Part shown: positions 1 to 5,419 of the stretch, in pieces | Position numbering within the stretch: the stretch's first letter is position 1 | Layout of the letters: each line of letters opens with the position of its first letter | NCBI GenBank assembly: GCA_023400335.1 | Contig: JAEXFF010000021.1 | Location: 1 to 5,419, forward strand | Reading direction: 5' to 3' | Length of the DNA stretch: 5,419 nucleotides | Source: Bacteroidota bacterium | GTDB taxonomy: Bacteria > Bacteroidota > Bacteroidia > Bacteroidales > Marinifilaceae | The notes under the pieces: generated by a model | The model's database searches: none | The model's input: only the letters and a program-made list of their open reading frames with translations | Told to the model about the DNA's origin: nothing | Made by a program: the position numbers and the translations under genes

Positions 1-83
1 TCTTCCCATCCCGAACAGAGAAGTTAAGCCCTTTCACGCCGATGGTACTGCCGCACAGGTGGGAGAGTAGGTAGATGCCGAAT
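1..83 (+). rRNA. rrf: 5S ribosomal RNA, 3' part (5' end outside window)
   Basis: The first ~80 bases match the conserved 3' two thirds of bacterial 5S rRNA. The segment CCCATCCCGAACAGAGAAGT (7-26) is the conserved loop B/helix III region, followed by TTAAGCCC, then GCCGATGGTACTGC and GTGGGAGAGTAGGT (helices IV/V and loop E). The first ~30 nt, including the 5' strand of the terminal helix, are missing because the window starts inside the gene. The exact 3' end is uncertain by a few bases (about 80-84), because it is defined by pairing with the absent 5' end. It is the last gene of an rRNA operon reading into this window and is closed by the terminator just downstream. Confidence 0.95.
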
Positions 84-91
84 TTAAGGAG

Positions 92-122
92 CCCTGATAA
101 CGTAAGTTGTCAGGGTTTTTTT
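92..122 (+). terminator. Intrinsic terminator of the rRNA operon
   Basis: A 10-bp stem (CCCTGATAAC at 92-101 pairing with GTTGTCAGGG at 106-115, with one T-G wobble) closes a GTAA tetraloop and is followed directly by seven T residues (116-122). It begins about 10 nt after the 5S rRNA end. This is a textbook Rho-independent terminator and separates rRNA transcription from the phosphatase gene. Confidence 0.95.
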
Positions 123-295
123 ATACCTGATCCGTCGAAATTCCTGTCAGATTTGTCCGGATTTTTACTATTTGTATTTTGAGAAATCGTTTTTGTAGTA
201 TTAGGTTTTTATCGGAAAGGAACTTTTGTTTTTCCGAAATCTATGGTATCATTCGTAAAGTTGTTGTTTTTATATAATTTAAATTTAAAAATGAA

Positions 296-303
296 TACCT
301 TTG
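296..303 (+). promoter_or_regulatory. Candidate Bacteroidota -7 promoter box for the phosphatase gene
   Basis: TACCTTTG is an exact match to the Bacteroidota sigma-ABfr -7 consensus TAnnTTTG. It lies 29 nt upstream of the ATG at 333, which predicts a leader of roughly 20-25 nt. No convincing TTTG -33 box is present at the usual distance; the nearest TTG triplets (261-266) are too far upstream, and an A/T-rich stretch fills the gap. The box lies inside the longer reading frame that begins at 243, so it favours the downstream start. The rest of 123-332 shows nothing else I can support. Confidence 0.55.
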
Positions 304-332
304 ATTGTTTAGAAAAAATTAATGCTGGAATA

Positions 333-1229
333 ATGAAAAAGACTGTTTTATTAATTGTTTTTTTGTTTACAGTTACTTTGCTCTTTGGTAAAGTAAAAGG
401 AGTGAAACATGTTGTTTTAATTGGGTTGGATGGTTGGGGTGCATACAGTGTTCCTCAGGCAGAGATGCCTACAGTAAAGAGAATGATGGAAGGCGGAACT
501 TATACTTTAAAATCGCGTTCTGTTTTGCCTTCCTCCAGTGCCTGTAATTGGGCATCAATGATCATGGGGGCCAGTCCTGAAATTCATGGTTTCACAACTT
601 GGGGGAGCAAGAAACCGGAAATTCCTTCCCGGGAGCTTTCTCATTACGGATTATTTCCGACAGTGATTGGGTTGTTGAGGGATCAGAAACCTGAAGCGGA
701 AATCGGTTATATTTTTGAATGGGACGGAATGCAGTATTTATGTGAAAAAGAGGCTGTCAATCATTTTTCTCATGTTCCGGCTGCAGAAAATGGTTCGTCG
801 GATGCTATTGTACAGGATGTAGTGCAATATATCCGGGAGAAAAAGCCGGTTTTTACCATGATTGCTTTTAATAATCCCGACGAAGTGGGACATAAATACG
901 GACACGATACCCCAGAATATTATGCAAAATTAAAGGAACTGGATAATAAAATTGCGCAAATTGTGCAGGCTGTTCAGGAAGCCGGAATTTATGAAGAAAC
1001 TGTCTTTATACTTACAGCTGACCATGGGGGAATAAATAAGGGCCATGGAGGTAAGACGTTACAGGAAATGCAGATCCCGTTTATTATTTTCGGGAAAGGA
1101 ATACGGGCAGGACATGTTATGGATAGCAGTACAATGATTTACGATACAGCATCTACCATTGCCTGGATATTCGGGCTGAAACAGCCTCAGGTGTGGATTG
1201 GCCGCCCTATAATGGAAGCTTTTAAATAA
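333..1229 (+). CDS. Exported alkaline phosphatase superfamily protein (type I phosphodiesterase/nucleotide pyrophosphatase-like)
   Basis: A 298-residue metal-dependent phospho-ester hydrolase, probably acting in the periplasm. Residues 1-23 form a signal peptide (MKK, a hydrophobic stretch LLIVFLFTVTLLFG, then the mature chain). The superfamily metal and catalytic sites are visible: D33 in LIGLDGWG, D183 and H187 in NPDEVGH, D230-H231 and H238 in TADHGGINKGHGG. S69 in PSSSACNW takes the position of the nucleophilic Thr of nucleotide pyrophosphatases: it is 36 residues after the first Asp and ten before the Gly of MGASPEIHG. The protein is shorter than typical NPP enzymes (about 400 aa), with the last metal His only seven residues after the DH pair, so it is a compact subfamily. 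The in-frame ATG at 243 would bury the signal peptide behind 30 residues and lies upstream of the promoter box, so I chose 333. The substrate cannot be told: phosphomonoester, diester or sulfate ester are all possible. Confidence 0.88.
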   Translation: MKKTVLLIVFLFTVTLLFGKVKGVKHVVLIGLDGWGAYSVPQAEMPTVKRMMEGGTYTLKSRSVLPSSSACNWASMIMGASPEIHGFTTWGSKKPEIPSRELSHYGLFPTVIGLLRDQKPEAEIGYIFEWDGMQYLCEKEAVNHFSHVPAAENGSSDAIVQDVVQYIREKKPVFTMIAFNNPDEVGHKYGHDTPEYYAKLKELDNKIAQIVQAVQEAGIYEETVFILTADHGGINKGHGGKTLQEMQIPFIIFGKGIRAGHVMDSSTMIYDTASTIAWIFGLKQPQVWIGRPIMEAFK

Positions 1230-1243
1230 AAGGAGAAGCGTAA

Positions 1244-1273
1244 ATGAAAAAAGACGGTAGAAGACGTCAGTGA
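1244..1273 (+). other. Possible nine-codon mini-ORF between convergent genes
   Basis: After the phosphatase stop there is an AAAGGAG stretch (1229-1235), eight bases before an ATG at 1244. The resulting frame encodes a nine-residue basic peptide (MKKDGRRRQ) ending at TGA 1271-1273. It overlaps the 3' end of the minus-strand hydrolase gene by 7 bp. The ribosome-binding-like sequence is striking for a lineage that rarely uses one, but the frame is so short that chance or a degraded gene start is more likely than a functional peptide. Confidence 0.15.
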
Positions 1274-2328
1274 AAGAAGGATCCTTCGGATATTATTTGC
1301 CTGAAAAAGGGAATCCAGTCGACGGAGGATTCTTTGCTTCCCAAACGGATAATGAGGTCATTGTCTTTTTTATTGAGATACAAATATTGTCCAAGTAATC
1401 CTTTGGCTAAAAATTCCTCATTGGGAGTTAGAATACGCCAATGCATATTATAAACGGACTCCTCTCCGGATTGTTCTGAAGCTGGAGGAAGAGTGAACGT
1501 TTTATCTATCCAGGCCGGAGGGAGAATTTCTTTTCCTCCGTAATATCCTTCATGCAGAAAACACAGACCTATTTTAGCCAGGTCGCGCAGGCTGGTGCTT
1601 AACCCGCAAAACCCCCTGGCCGTTTGATATTTGGGGGAATCGATGCTCCAATTCCCCGGATATTCCATACCCAATGGTTGCCATAATTTCTGATAAAAAT
1701 AGTCGGTAAATTTTTGGCCTGTCGTTTTTTCAATGAGGGGGATAAGCCATTGGGTAGCAGCGTTGCAATATTCGTATCTTGTATCGGGAAAGGTACGTAA
1801 AGGAATGTTTCTCAGTGTCTTATCCAAATGACTGCTGTGGTATAAAACAGTTGATGTATACCAGGATGCCTCAATACCGCAACGCATATTCAATAAATTT
1901 ACCAAAGAAATTTCCTGGTATGCAGGGGGAATGTCCGGAATATAATGCGTGAGTTTATCCGAAATATCTGAAATATAGCCTTCTTTCCAGGCTATTGCCA
2001 GAACGGCGGCAACGACTGATTTGGAAATGGAAAATAAATCCAGCGTCTGTTCAGTTGTTACATGAGGAGCGTAATATTCTGCCTGAATCGTATCATTATG
2101 AATCCATAGGAAAGCCAGCGTATGGTGCTTTTGAAGGAACTGATTTAAGGAAGGAATTGTAGAATTATGCTTTGATGGAATCGGATGGGGGATTGAGCTG
2201 GCTGGAAAATAAATACGGGGAAAATGTTGCTGATCGCTCGTTCTTGGAAAGTTATAAGTGAAAATTCGGCAGGGAGTACAGCAAACGGTAAATGTTAGGA
2301 AAATAAATATATAAAATAATGGTTTCAT
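1267..2328 (-). CDS. Exported serine hydrolase, beta-lactamase/6-aminohexanoate-dimer hydrolase-like
   Basis: A 353-residue protein of the serine beta-lactamase-like (class C/esterase/NylB) superfamily. Residues 1-17 are hydrophobic (FYIFIFLTFTVCC), an export signal. The Cys pair at 16-17 suggests a lipoprotein, but the lipobox is poor, so lipidation is uncertain. The nucleophile motif SxxK is S100-I-S-K103 in DLFSISKSVVAAVLAIA, followed by the typical GYISDISDKLTHYIPDI segment. The second motif YxN is Y187-C-N189 in RYEYCNAATQWLI, and RGFCGLSTSLRDLAKIG (238-254) is the usual helix after it. There is no KTG triad; the region AKGLLGQYLYL (308-318) takes its place, as in esterase/amidase relatives rather than true beta-lactamases. 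The substrate is unknown; a peptide, amide or ester is expected. It is convergent with the phosphatase and divergent from the ammonia-lyase operon, so it is probably a single-gene unit with no clear promoter box seen upstream. Confidence 0.88.
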   Translation of the reverse strand: MKPLFYIFIFLTFTVCCTPCRIFTYNFPRTSDQQHFPRIYFPASSIPHPIPSKHNSTIPSLNQFLQKHHTLAFLWIHNDTIQAEYYAPHVTTEQTLDLFSISKSVVAAVLAIAWKEGYISDISDKLTHYIPDIPPAYQEISLVNLLNMRCGIEASWYTSTVLYHSSHLDKTLRNIPLRTFPDTRYEYCNAATQWLIPLIEKTTGQKFTDYFYQKLWQPLGMEYPGNWSIDSPKYQTARGFCGLSTSLRDLAKIGLCFLHEGYYGGKEILPPAWIDKTFTLPPASEQSGEESVYNMHWRILTPNEEFLAKGLLGQYLYLNKKDNDLIIRLGSKESSVDWIPFFRQIISEGSFFH

Positions 2329-2429
2329 AACCGTATTTTATGTTTTTACGCCTTAGAAAAAGGGAGGTTTTCTTTATTATAAAATATGTTTATTAATTGT
2401 ATTTTTTTAAGGTTCCTGTGGATTTATTA

Positions 2430-2437
2430 TATTTTTG
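2430..2437 (+). promoter_or_regulatory. Candidate Bacteroidota -7 promoter box for the pigment operon
   Basis: TATTTTTG matches TAnnTTTG exactly within an A/T-rich stretch. It would start transcription near 2443 and leave a leader of about 213 nt before the lyase ATG. No clear TTTG -33 element is seen; a T-run at 2402-2408 lies roughly in the right place. A weaker near-match, TATTTTG at 2636-2642, has a one-base-short spacer and would leave almost no leader, so I prefer 2430. Confidence 0.45.
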
Positions 2438-2535
2438 TATATCTTTATCCTTAAAATAATGGGTAAATTATAAGCTCAGCTGGATTTCTCATAGGGCGAA
2501 AAAATAAAAAATTCAACTTAATTAGGGTGGTGGAA

Positions 2536-2646
2536 ATGATCAGGTTATCCCTTAAAAGGTTTTGTGCGTTAAAGAAAATTCATAGAAAAAGGGAAAGAAG
2601 GGAGTTTTGTCAAAAGGCGGATATGGGAAGGCAAATATTTTGCTAA
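2536..2646 (+). CDS. Possible small leader ORF upstream of the ammonia-lyase (36 aa)
   Basis: An ATG preceded by a G-rich AGGGTGGTGG stretch (2524-2533) opens a 36-codon frame that stops at TAA 2644-2646, ten bases before the lyase start. The peptide starts MIRLSLKRFCALKKIH and ends MGRQIFC. It is very basic (seven Arg and several Lys), has three Cys and no Tyr, and has no membrane segment or recognisable domain. If transcription starts near 2443 it would lie wholly inside the operon leader, where a translated upstream frame could influence lyase expression. A purine-rich leader easily yields Lys/Arg-rich chance frames, so this may not be a gene. Confidence 0.25.
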   Translation: MIRLSLKRFCALKKIHRKRERREFCQKADMGRQIFC

Positions 2647-2656
2647 TAGAATAGAG

Positions 2657-4186
2657 ATGCGTGTATCTAAAATATTTTGTCTGGATGATATAGAGGTTAT
2701 TTTGTTCAGACAGGGAAAGTTAGAAATAACTGAGGAAACCCGGGCAGAAATTGAGAGATGTTTTCATTTTCTCAAAAAATTTATAACAGATAAAGTCATT
2801 TATGGTATCAATACCGGCTTTGGGCCAATGGCACAATGGCGTGTTGAGGATCAATATTTAAGGGATTTACAGTATAATATTATCCGGAGTCATTCTACAG
2901 GTGCCGGCCGGCCGGTGGAACCTTTGTATGTACGGGCAGCAATGATTGCCCGGGTGGGGACTTTTCTGCAGGCAAAATCAGGGGTTCATTGGGAGTTAGT
3001 GAATTTATTGGTGGAATTTATAAACCGCGGGATTTATCCGATGGTGCCGGAACATGGAAGTGTGGGGGCGAGCGGGGATTTAGTTCAATTGGCTCATATT
3101 GCTTTGGCATTGATCGGAGAAGGAGAGGTTTTTTATGAAGGCAGGTGGTGGCCTGCAGCTGAAGTTTTAGAGAAAAATGGTTTAAAACCGTTTAAAATCC
3201 ATATTCGGGAAGGTTTATCTGTGACCAATGGGACGTCTATGATGACGGGGATTGGTTTGGTTAATTTGATATATGCTAAAAAATTATTGAAGTGGGGTGT
3301 GGCGACTTCCGTGATGATGAATGAGATTGCTTCTTCTTACGACGACTTAATGTCGGAAGTATTAAATGGAGTGAAACGTCATCGTGGACAGCAGGAGGTG
3401 GCCCGTTTGATGAGAATATGGGCTTCGGGAAGTCAGTGCGTCCGGAAACGGGAAGTTGAATTATACGGAAAAAAATGTGAGGAGAAAATATTCACGCATA
3501 AAGTTCAGGCTTATTATTCTTTACGTTGTGTACCTCAAATATTGGGGCCGGTTTGGGATGAATTAGAAAATGCGGAAAAAGTATTGATAGAAGAATTAAA
3601 TTCAGCCTGTGATAATCCGATTGTAGATCCGGATACTGAAAATATTTATCACGGGGGGAATTTTCATGGAGATTATATTGCTTATGAGATGGATAAATTG
3701 AAAATTGCCGTGACGAAATTGACTATGTTGGCGGAAAGGCAACTGAATTATCTGTTTCACGACCGGATCAATGGTATTCTGCCTCCTTTCGTCAATTTAG
3801 GGATATTGGGACTGAATTATGGTTTGCAGGCCTCTCAGTTTACAGCTACTTCAACTACTGCGGAATGTCAGACGTTGTCTATGCCGATGTGTATTCATAG
3901 TATTCCCAATAATAATGATAATCAGGATGTGGTAAGTATGGGAACAAATGCGGCTCAGTTAGCGGCTAAAGTAATAGAAAATGCTTATCAGGTAATGGCT
4001 GTTCATCTGATGGGGATTGTGCAGGCGATAGATTATTTAAAAATTCAACCTTTATTATCGGGCCATAGCCGGGAAATTTATAACGAAGTCCGGGCTTTTT
4101 TCCCGGTATTTGTAGAGGATACTCCGAAATATAAGGAAATCGGAGCAATGGTAGAGTATTTAAAGAATAAAAGGTGGGCATTATGA
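2657..4186 (+). CDS. Aromatic amino acid ammonia-lyase (probable tyrosine ammonia-lyase) of an aryl polyene/flexirubin-type cluster
   Basis: A 509-residue MIO-dependent lyase of the HutH/PAL family, full length for bacterial members. A138-S139-G140 in GSVGASGDL forms the MIO electrophile. Y49 in VIYGINTGFGP is the catalytic Tyr loop. N191 in SVTNGTSMMTG, Y287 and R290 in YYSLRCVPQILG, N320 in CDNPIVD and the GGNFHGDYIA block (333-342) complete the active site. The segments LQYNIIRSH, HRGQQEVA, QAYYSLRCVPQILGPV, KLTMLAERQLNYL, QFTATSTTAE and HSIPNNNDNQD look very like the Flavobacterium johnsoniae tyrosine ammonia-lyase as I recall it. The predicted reaction is tyrosine to 4-coumarate plus ammonia, supplying the aryl starter. 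The inner specificity pair is S78-H79, the same as in histidine lyases, so histidine use cannot be excluded by motif alone. However, fatty-acid-type genes follow rather than hutU/hutI. It is the first gene of the operon, and its stop overlaps the next start by four bases. Confidence 0.9.
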   Translation: MRVSKIFCLDDIEVILFRQGKLEITEETRAEIERCFHFLKKFITDKVIYGINTGFGPMAQWRVEDQYLRDLQYNIIRSHSTGAGRPVEPLYVRAAMIARVGTFLQAKSGVHWELVNLLVEFINRGIYPMVPEHGSVGASGDLVQLAHIALALIGEGEVFYEGRWWPAAEVLEKNGLKPFKIHIREGLSVTNGTSMMTGIGLVNLIYAKKLLKWGVATSVMMNEIASSYDDLMSEVLNGVKRHRGQQEVARLMRIWASGSQCVRKREVELYGKKCEEKIFTHKVQAYYSLRCVPQILGPVWDELENAEKVLIEELNSACDNPIVDPDTENIYHGGNFHGDYIAYEMDKLKIAVTKLTMLAERQLNYLFHDRINGILPPFVNLGILGLNYGLQASQFTATSTTAECQTLSMPMCIHSIPNNNDNQDVVSMGTNAAQLAAKVIENAYQVMAVHLMGIVQAIDYLKIQPLLSGHSREIYNEVRAFFPVFVEDTPKYKEIGAMVEYLKNKRWAL

Positions 4187-4911
4187 AATATGCGTTAGTG
4201 ACGGGGGGATCCCGCGGAATTGGCCGGGCTGTCTGTATGGAATTATCCCGTTTGGGATTTCCCGTAGTGATCAATTACGTTTCTAATGAAGCGGCTGCTT
4301 TGGAAACCAGGCGCATGATTGAGGAAGAAGGCGGGAAAGCCGAGTTATTCCCTTTTGATGTTGCTGATGCAGAGCAGGTAGATGCTGCTTTGGAGAAGTG
4401 GACAGAACAGCATCCGGAAGATTATATCGCTGTATTGGTAAATAATGCCGGAATACGGGAAGATACGATGATGTTGTGGATGCAGAACGAGCAGTGGAAA
4501 AGGGTAGTGGATGTGCATTTGAACGGTTTCTTTTACGTTACGCGTCGCCTATTGAAAGACATGTTGATAAAACGGTATGGACGGATTGTAAATATAGTAT
4601 CTCTATCCGGAATCAAAGGTTTGCCCGGACAGACAAATTATTCAGCAGCAAAGGCGGGTGTAATTGGGGCGACAAAAGCTCTGGCACAGGAGGTGGGGAA
4701 ACGGGGGGTTACTGTCAATGCTGTGGCTCCCGGTTTTATTCTTACGGATATGACGAAGGATATGGATGAAAAAACATTGAAAGAAATGATTCCGCTGAAT
4801 CGGTTTGGGACAGCAGAAGAAGTAGCTGCATTGGTAAGTTTTTTAGCTTCAGAGCGGGCTTCCTATATCACAGGGGAAGTCATCTCTGTTAATGGAGGTT
4901 TGTATACGTAG
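4183..4911 (+). CDS. 3-oxoacyl-ACP reductase, FabG-type short-chain dehydrogenase
   Basis: A 242-residue classical SDR, the usual FabG length. The nucleotide-binding motif TGGSRGIG is at residues 7-14, NNAG at 87-90, and the catalytic set is N114, S140, Y153 and K157 (NYSAAKAG). The APGFILTDM segment (182-190) and the C-terminal ITGEVISVNGG also fit FabG. It would reduce 3-oxoacyl-ACP to 3-hydroxyacyl-ACP with NAD(P)H in the cytoplasm. In this setting it would act during polyene chain building on a coumaroyl starter, the role of ApeQ-type reductases in aryl polyene clusters. ATG 4183-4185 overlaps the lyase TGA (4184-4186) as ATGA, indicating translational coupling. A GTG at 4174 is in frame, but it adds three residues before a start that already gives the canonical N-terminus. 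A housekeeping fabG is less likely, given the lyase upstream. Confidence 0.93.
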   Translation: MKYALVTGGSRGIGRAVCMELSRLGFPVVINYVSNEAAALETRRMIEEEGGKAELFPFDVADAEQVDAALEKWTEQHPEDYIAVLVNNAGIREDTMMLWMQNEQWKRVVDVHLNGFFYVTRRLLKDMLIKRYGRIVNIVSLSGIKGLPGQTNYSAAKAGVIGATKALAQEVGKRGVTVNAVAPGFILTDMTKDMDEKTLKEMIPLNRFGTAEEVAALVSFLASERASYITGEVISVNGGLYT

Positions 4912-4956
4912 AAAAGTATTTGTGAAAGAATGGGAATTATGGATGACAAAAGAGGT

Positions 4957-5419
4957 ATGAGGCGGGTTGTTATTACTGGAATGGGAATTTATTCCTGCTT
5001 GGGAAAAAACCTGGAAGAGGTAAAAACCTCTCTTTATCAGGGAAAATCGGGAATAGGGATAGATGAAGAGCGAATAAAATATGGGTATCGTTCACCTCTC
5101 ACAGGTATTGTAGAACGTCCTTTATTAAAAGGAAAGTTAGAACGGCGTTTGCGGACGGGACTGGCTGAAGAAGGGGAATTTGCCTATATGGCTACTGCGG
5201 AGGCTTTGCAAAATGCCGGGATAGATATGGATTATCTGGAGCAATATGAAGTCGGCATTTTTTACGGGAATGATTCCTCTGCCAAACCGGTCATTGAAGC
5301 CCATAAGATTATGGAGGAAAAAGGGGATACGGCTTTGTTGGGTTCGGCGGCTATTTTTCAGTCTATGAATTCAACGGTAACCATGAATTTATCGACTATT
5401 TTTAAACTGAGAGGGATAA
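4957..5419 (+). CDS. Beta-ketoacyl-ACP synthase (FabF/FabB-like), N-terminal part, cut by window end
   Basis: An open frame with no stop runs off the window; 154 codons are visible. The N-terminus MRRVVITGMGIYSCLGKN matches the KAS I/II opening (compare MKRAVITGLGIVSSIG of FabB). The following EVKTSLYQGKSGI, the AEALQNAGID segment and EVGIFYGNDSS (97-107) are thiolase-fold landmarks. MNSTVTMNLSTIFKLRGI aligns with the stretch just before the active-site Cys, so the catalytic residue should lie about eight codons beyond the window. Whether this is an active ketosynthase or a Cys-less chain-length-factor partner cannot be decided here. It would condense malonyl-ACP onto the growing aryl-acyl chain. 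In-frame ATGs at 4930 and 4939 are alternative starts. I chose 4957 because it gives the standard family N-terminus, leaving 45 bp after the reductase stop (18 bp with 4930). It is co-directional and surely the same operon. Confidence 0.9.
   Translation, partial: MRRVVITGMGIYSCLGKNLEEVKTSLYQGKSGIGIDEERIKYGYRSPLTGIVERPLLKGKLERRLRTGLAEEGEFAYMATAEALQNAGIDMDYLEQYEVGIFYGNDSSAKPVIEAHKIMEEKGDTALLGSAAIFQSMNSTVTMNLSTIFKLRGI

Larger units (their letters stand above)
2329..2656. other. Divergent intergenic region, hydrolase / ammonia-lyase operon
   Basis: This 328-bp stretch separates the start codons of the minus-strand hydrolase and the plus-strand lyase. It is strongly A/T-rich at 2380-2460 and holds one good -7 box reading towards the lyase (2430-2437). 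About 213 nt of possible leader follows, including a 36-codon reading frame that ends 10 nt before the lyase start. I looked for a known riboswitch and a strong terminator hairpin and recognised neither. No CAAAnnTA (reverse -7 box) is present for the hydrolase. Confidence 0.6.

Noticed and set aside
1276..1287. Perfect 12-bp palindrome GAAGGATCCTTC considered as a convergent terminator or binding site
   Set aside because: It has no loop and no flanking T-run, and it lies within the last codons of the hydrolase gene. It is probably chance.
2636..2642. TATTTTG as the -7 box for the lyase
   Set aside because: The spacing within the box is one base short of TAnnTTTG, and a start about 8 nt before the ATG leaves almost no leader.
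4174..4182. GTG start three codons upstream for the FabG-type reductase
   Set aside because: The ATG at 4183 gives the canonical SDR N-terminus and the common ATGA coupling with the lyase stop.
2657..4186. Histidine ammonia-lyase of a histidine-utilisation (hut) operon
   Set aside because: The neighbours are a ketoreductase and a ketosynthase, not hutU/hutI. The active-site surroundings resemble the flexirubin-cluster tyrosine lyase.
3966..4274. Minus-strand 102-codon frame
   Set aside because: It lies antisense across the end of the ammonia-lyase and the start of the FabG-type gene, both with clear family motifs. Its translation has no recognisable domain.
4476..4769. Plus-strand 97-codon frame
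   Set aside because: It is an out-of-frame shadow inside the FabG-type reductase, with low-complexity Gly/Cys-rich content and no family features.

Overview
The window looks like a chromosomal segment of a Bacteroidota bacterium, most likely a Bacteroidales-type organism. This is inferred from three things. Two positions upstream of genes match the Bacteroidota -7 promoter consensus (TAnnTTTG), and the main start codons lack Shine-Dalgarno sequences. The base composition is moderately AT-rich. The ammonia-lyase closely resembles, from memory, the tyrosine ammonia-lyase of Flavobacterium johnsoniae, which belongs to a flexirubin pigment locus. The genus cannot be named from the sequence alone.

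Left part (1-1270): the window opens inside a 5S rRNA gene, the end of an rRNA operon, which is closed by a strong intrinsic terminator at 92-122. A -7 promoter box at 296-303 then drives a compact, exported alkaline-phosphatase-superfamily enzyme (333-1229). Convergent to it, with 37 bp between the stop codons, is an exported serine beta-lactamase-like hydrolase on the minus strand (1267-2328). These two genes have no evident link to what follows.

Right part (2329-5419): a 328-bp divergent intergenic region carries a candidate -7 box (2430-2437), a long leader and a possible 36-codon leader ORF. It is followed by a tightly packed plus-strand operon: an aromatic amino acid ammonia-lyase (2657-4186), a FabG-type 3-oxoacyl-ACP reductase (4183-4911, ATGA overlap with the lyase), and the N-terminal third of a beta-ketoacyl-ACP synthase (from about 4957, running off the window). 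The gene order suggests one pathway. The lyase would deaminate tyrosine to 4-coumarate as an aryl starter, and the ketosynthase and ketoreductase would extend and reduce it on an acyl carrier protein. This is the logic of aryl polyene/flexirubin-type pigment biosynthesis. The window appears to hold the promoter-proximal end of such a cluster; the acyl carrier protein, dehydratase, partner ketosynthase, ligase and any dialkylresorcinol genes would lie beyond position 5419.

No mobile elements, CRISPR arrays, tRNAs or sizeable repeats were seen. I do not see a wholly new system. The most notable content is the pigment operon start, its unusual leader, and the question of the lyase's substrate.
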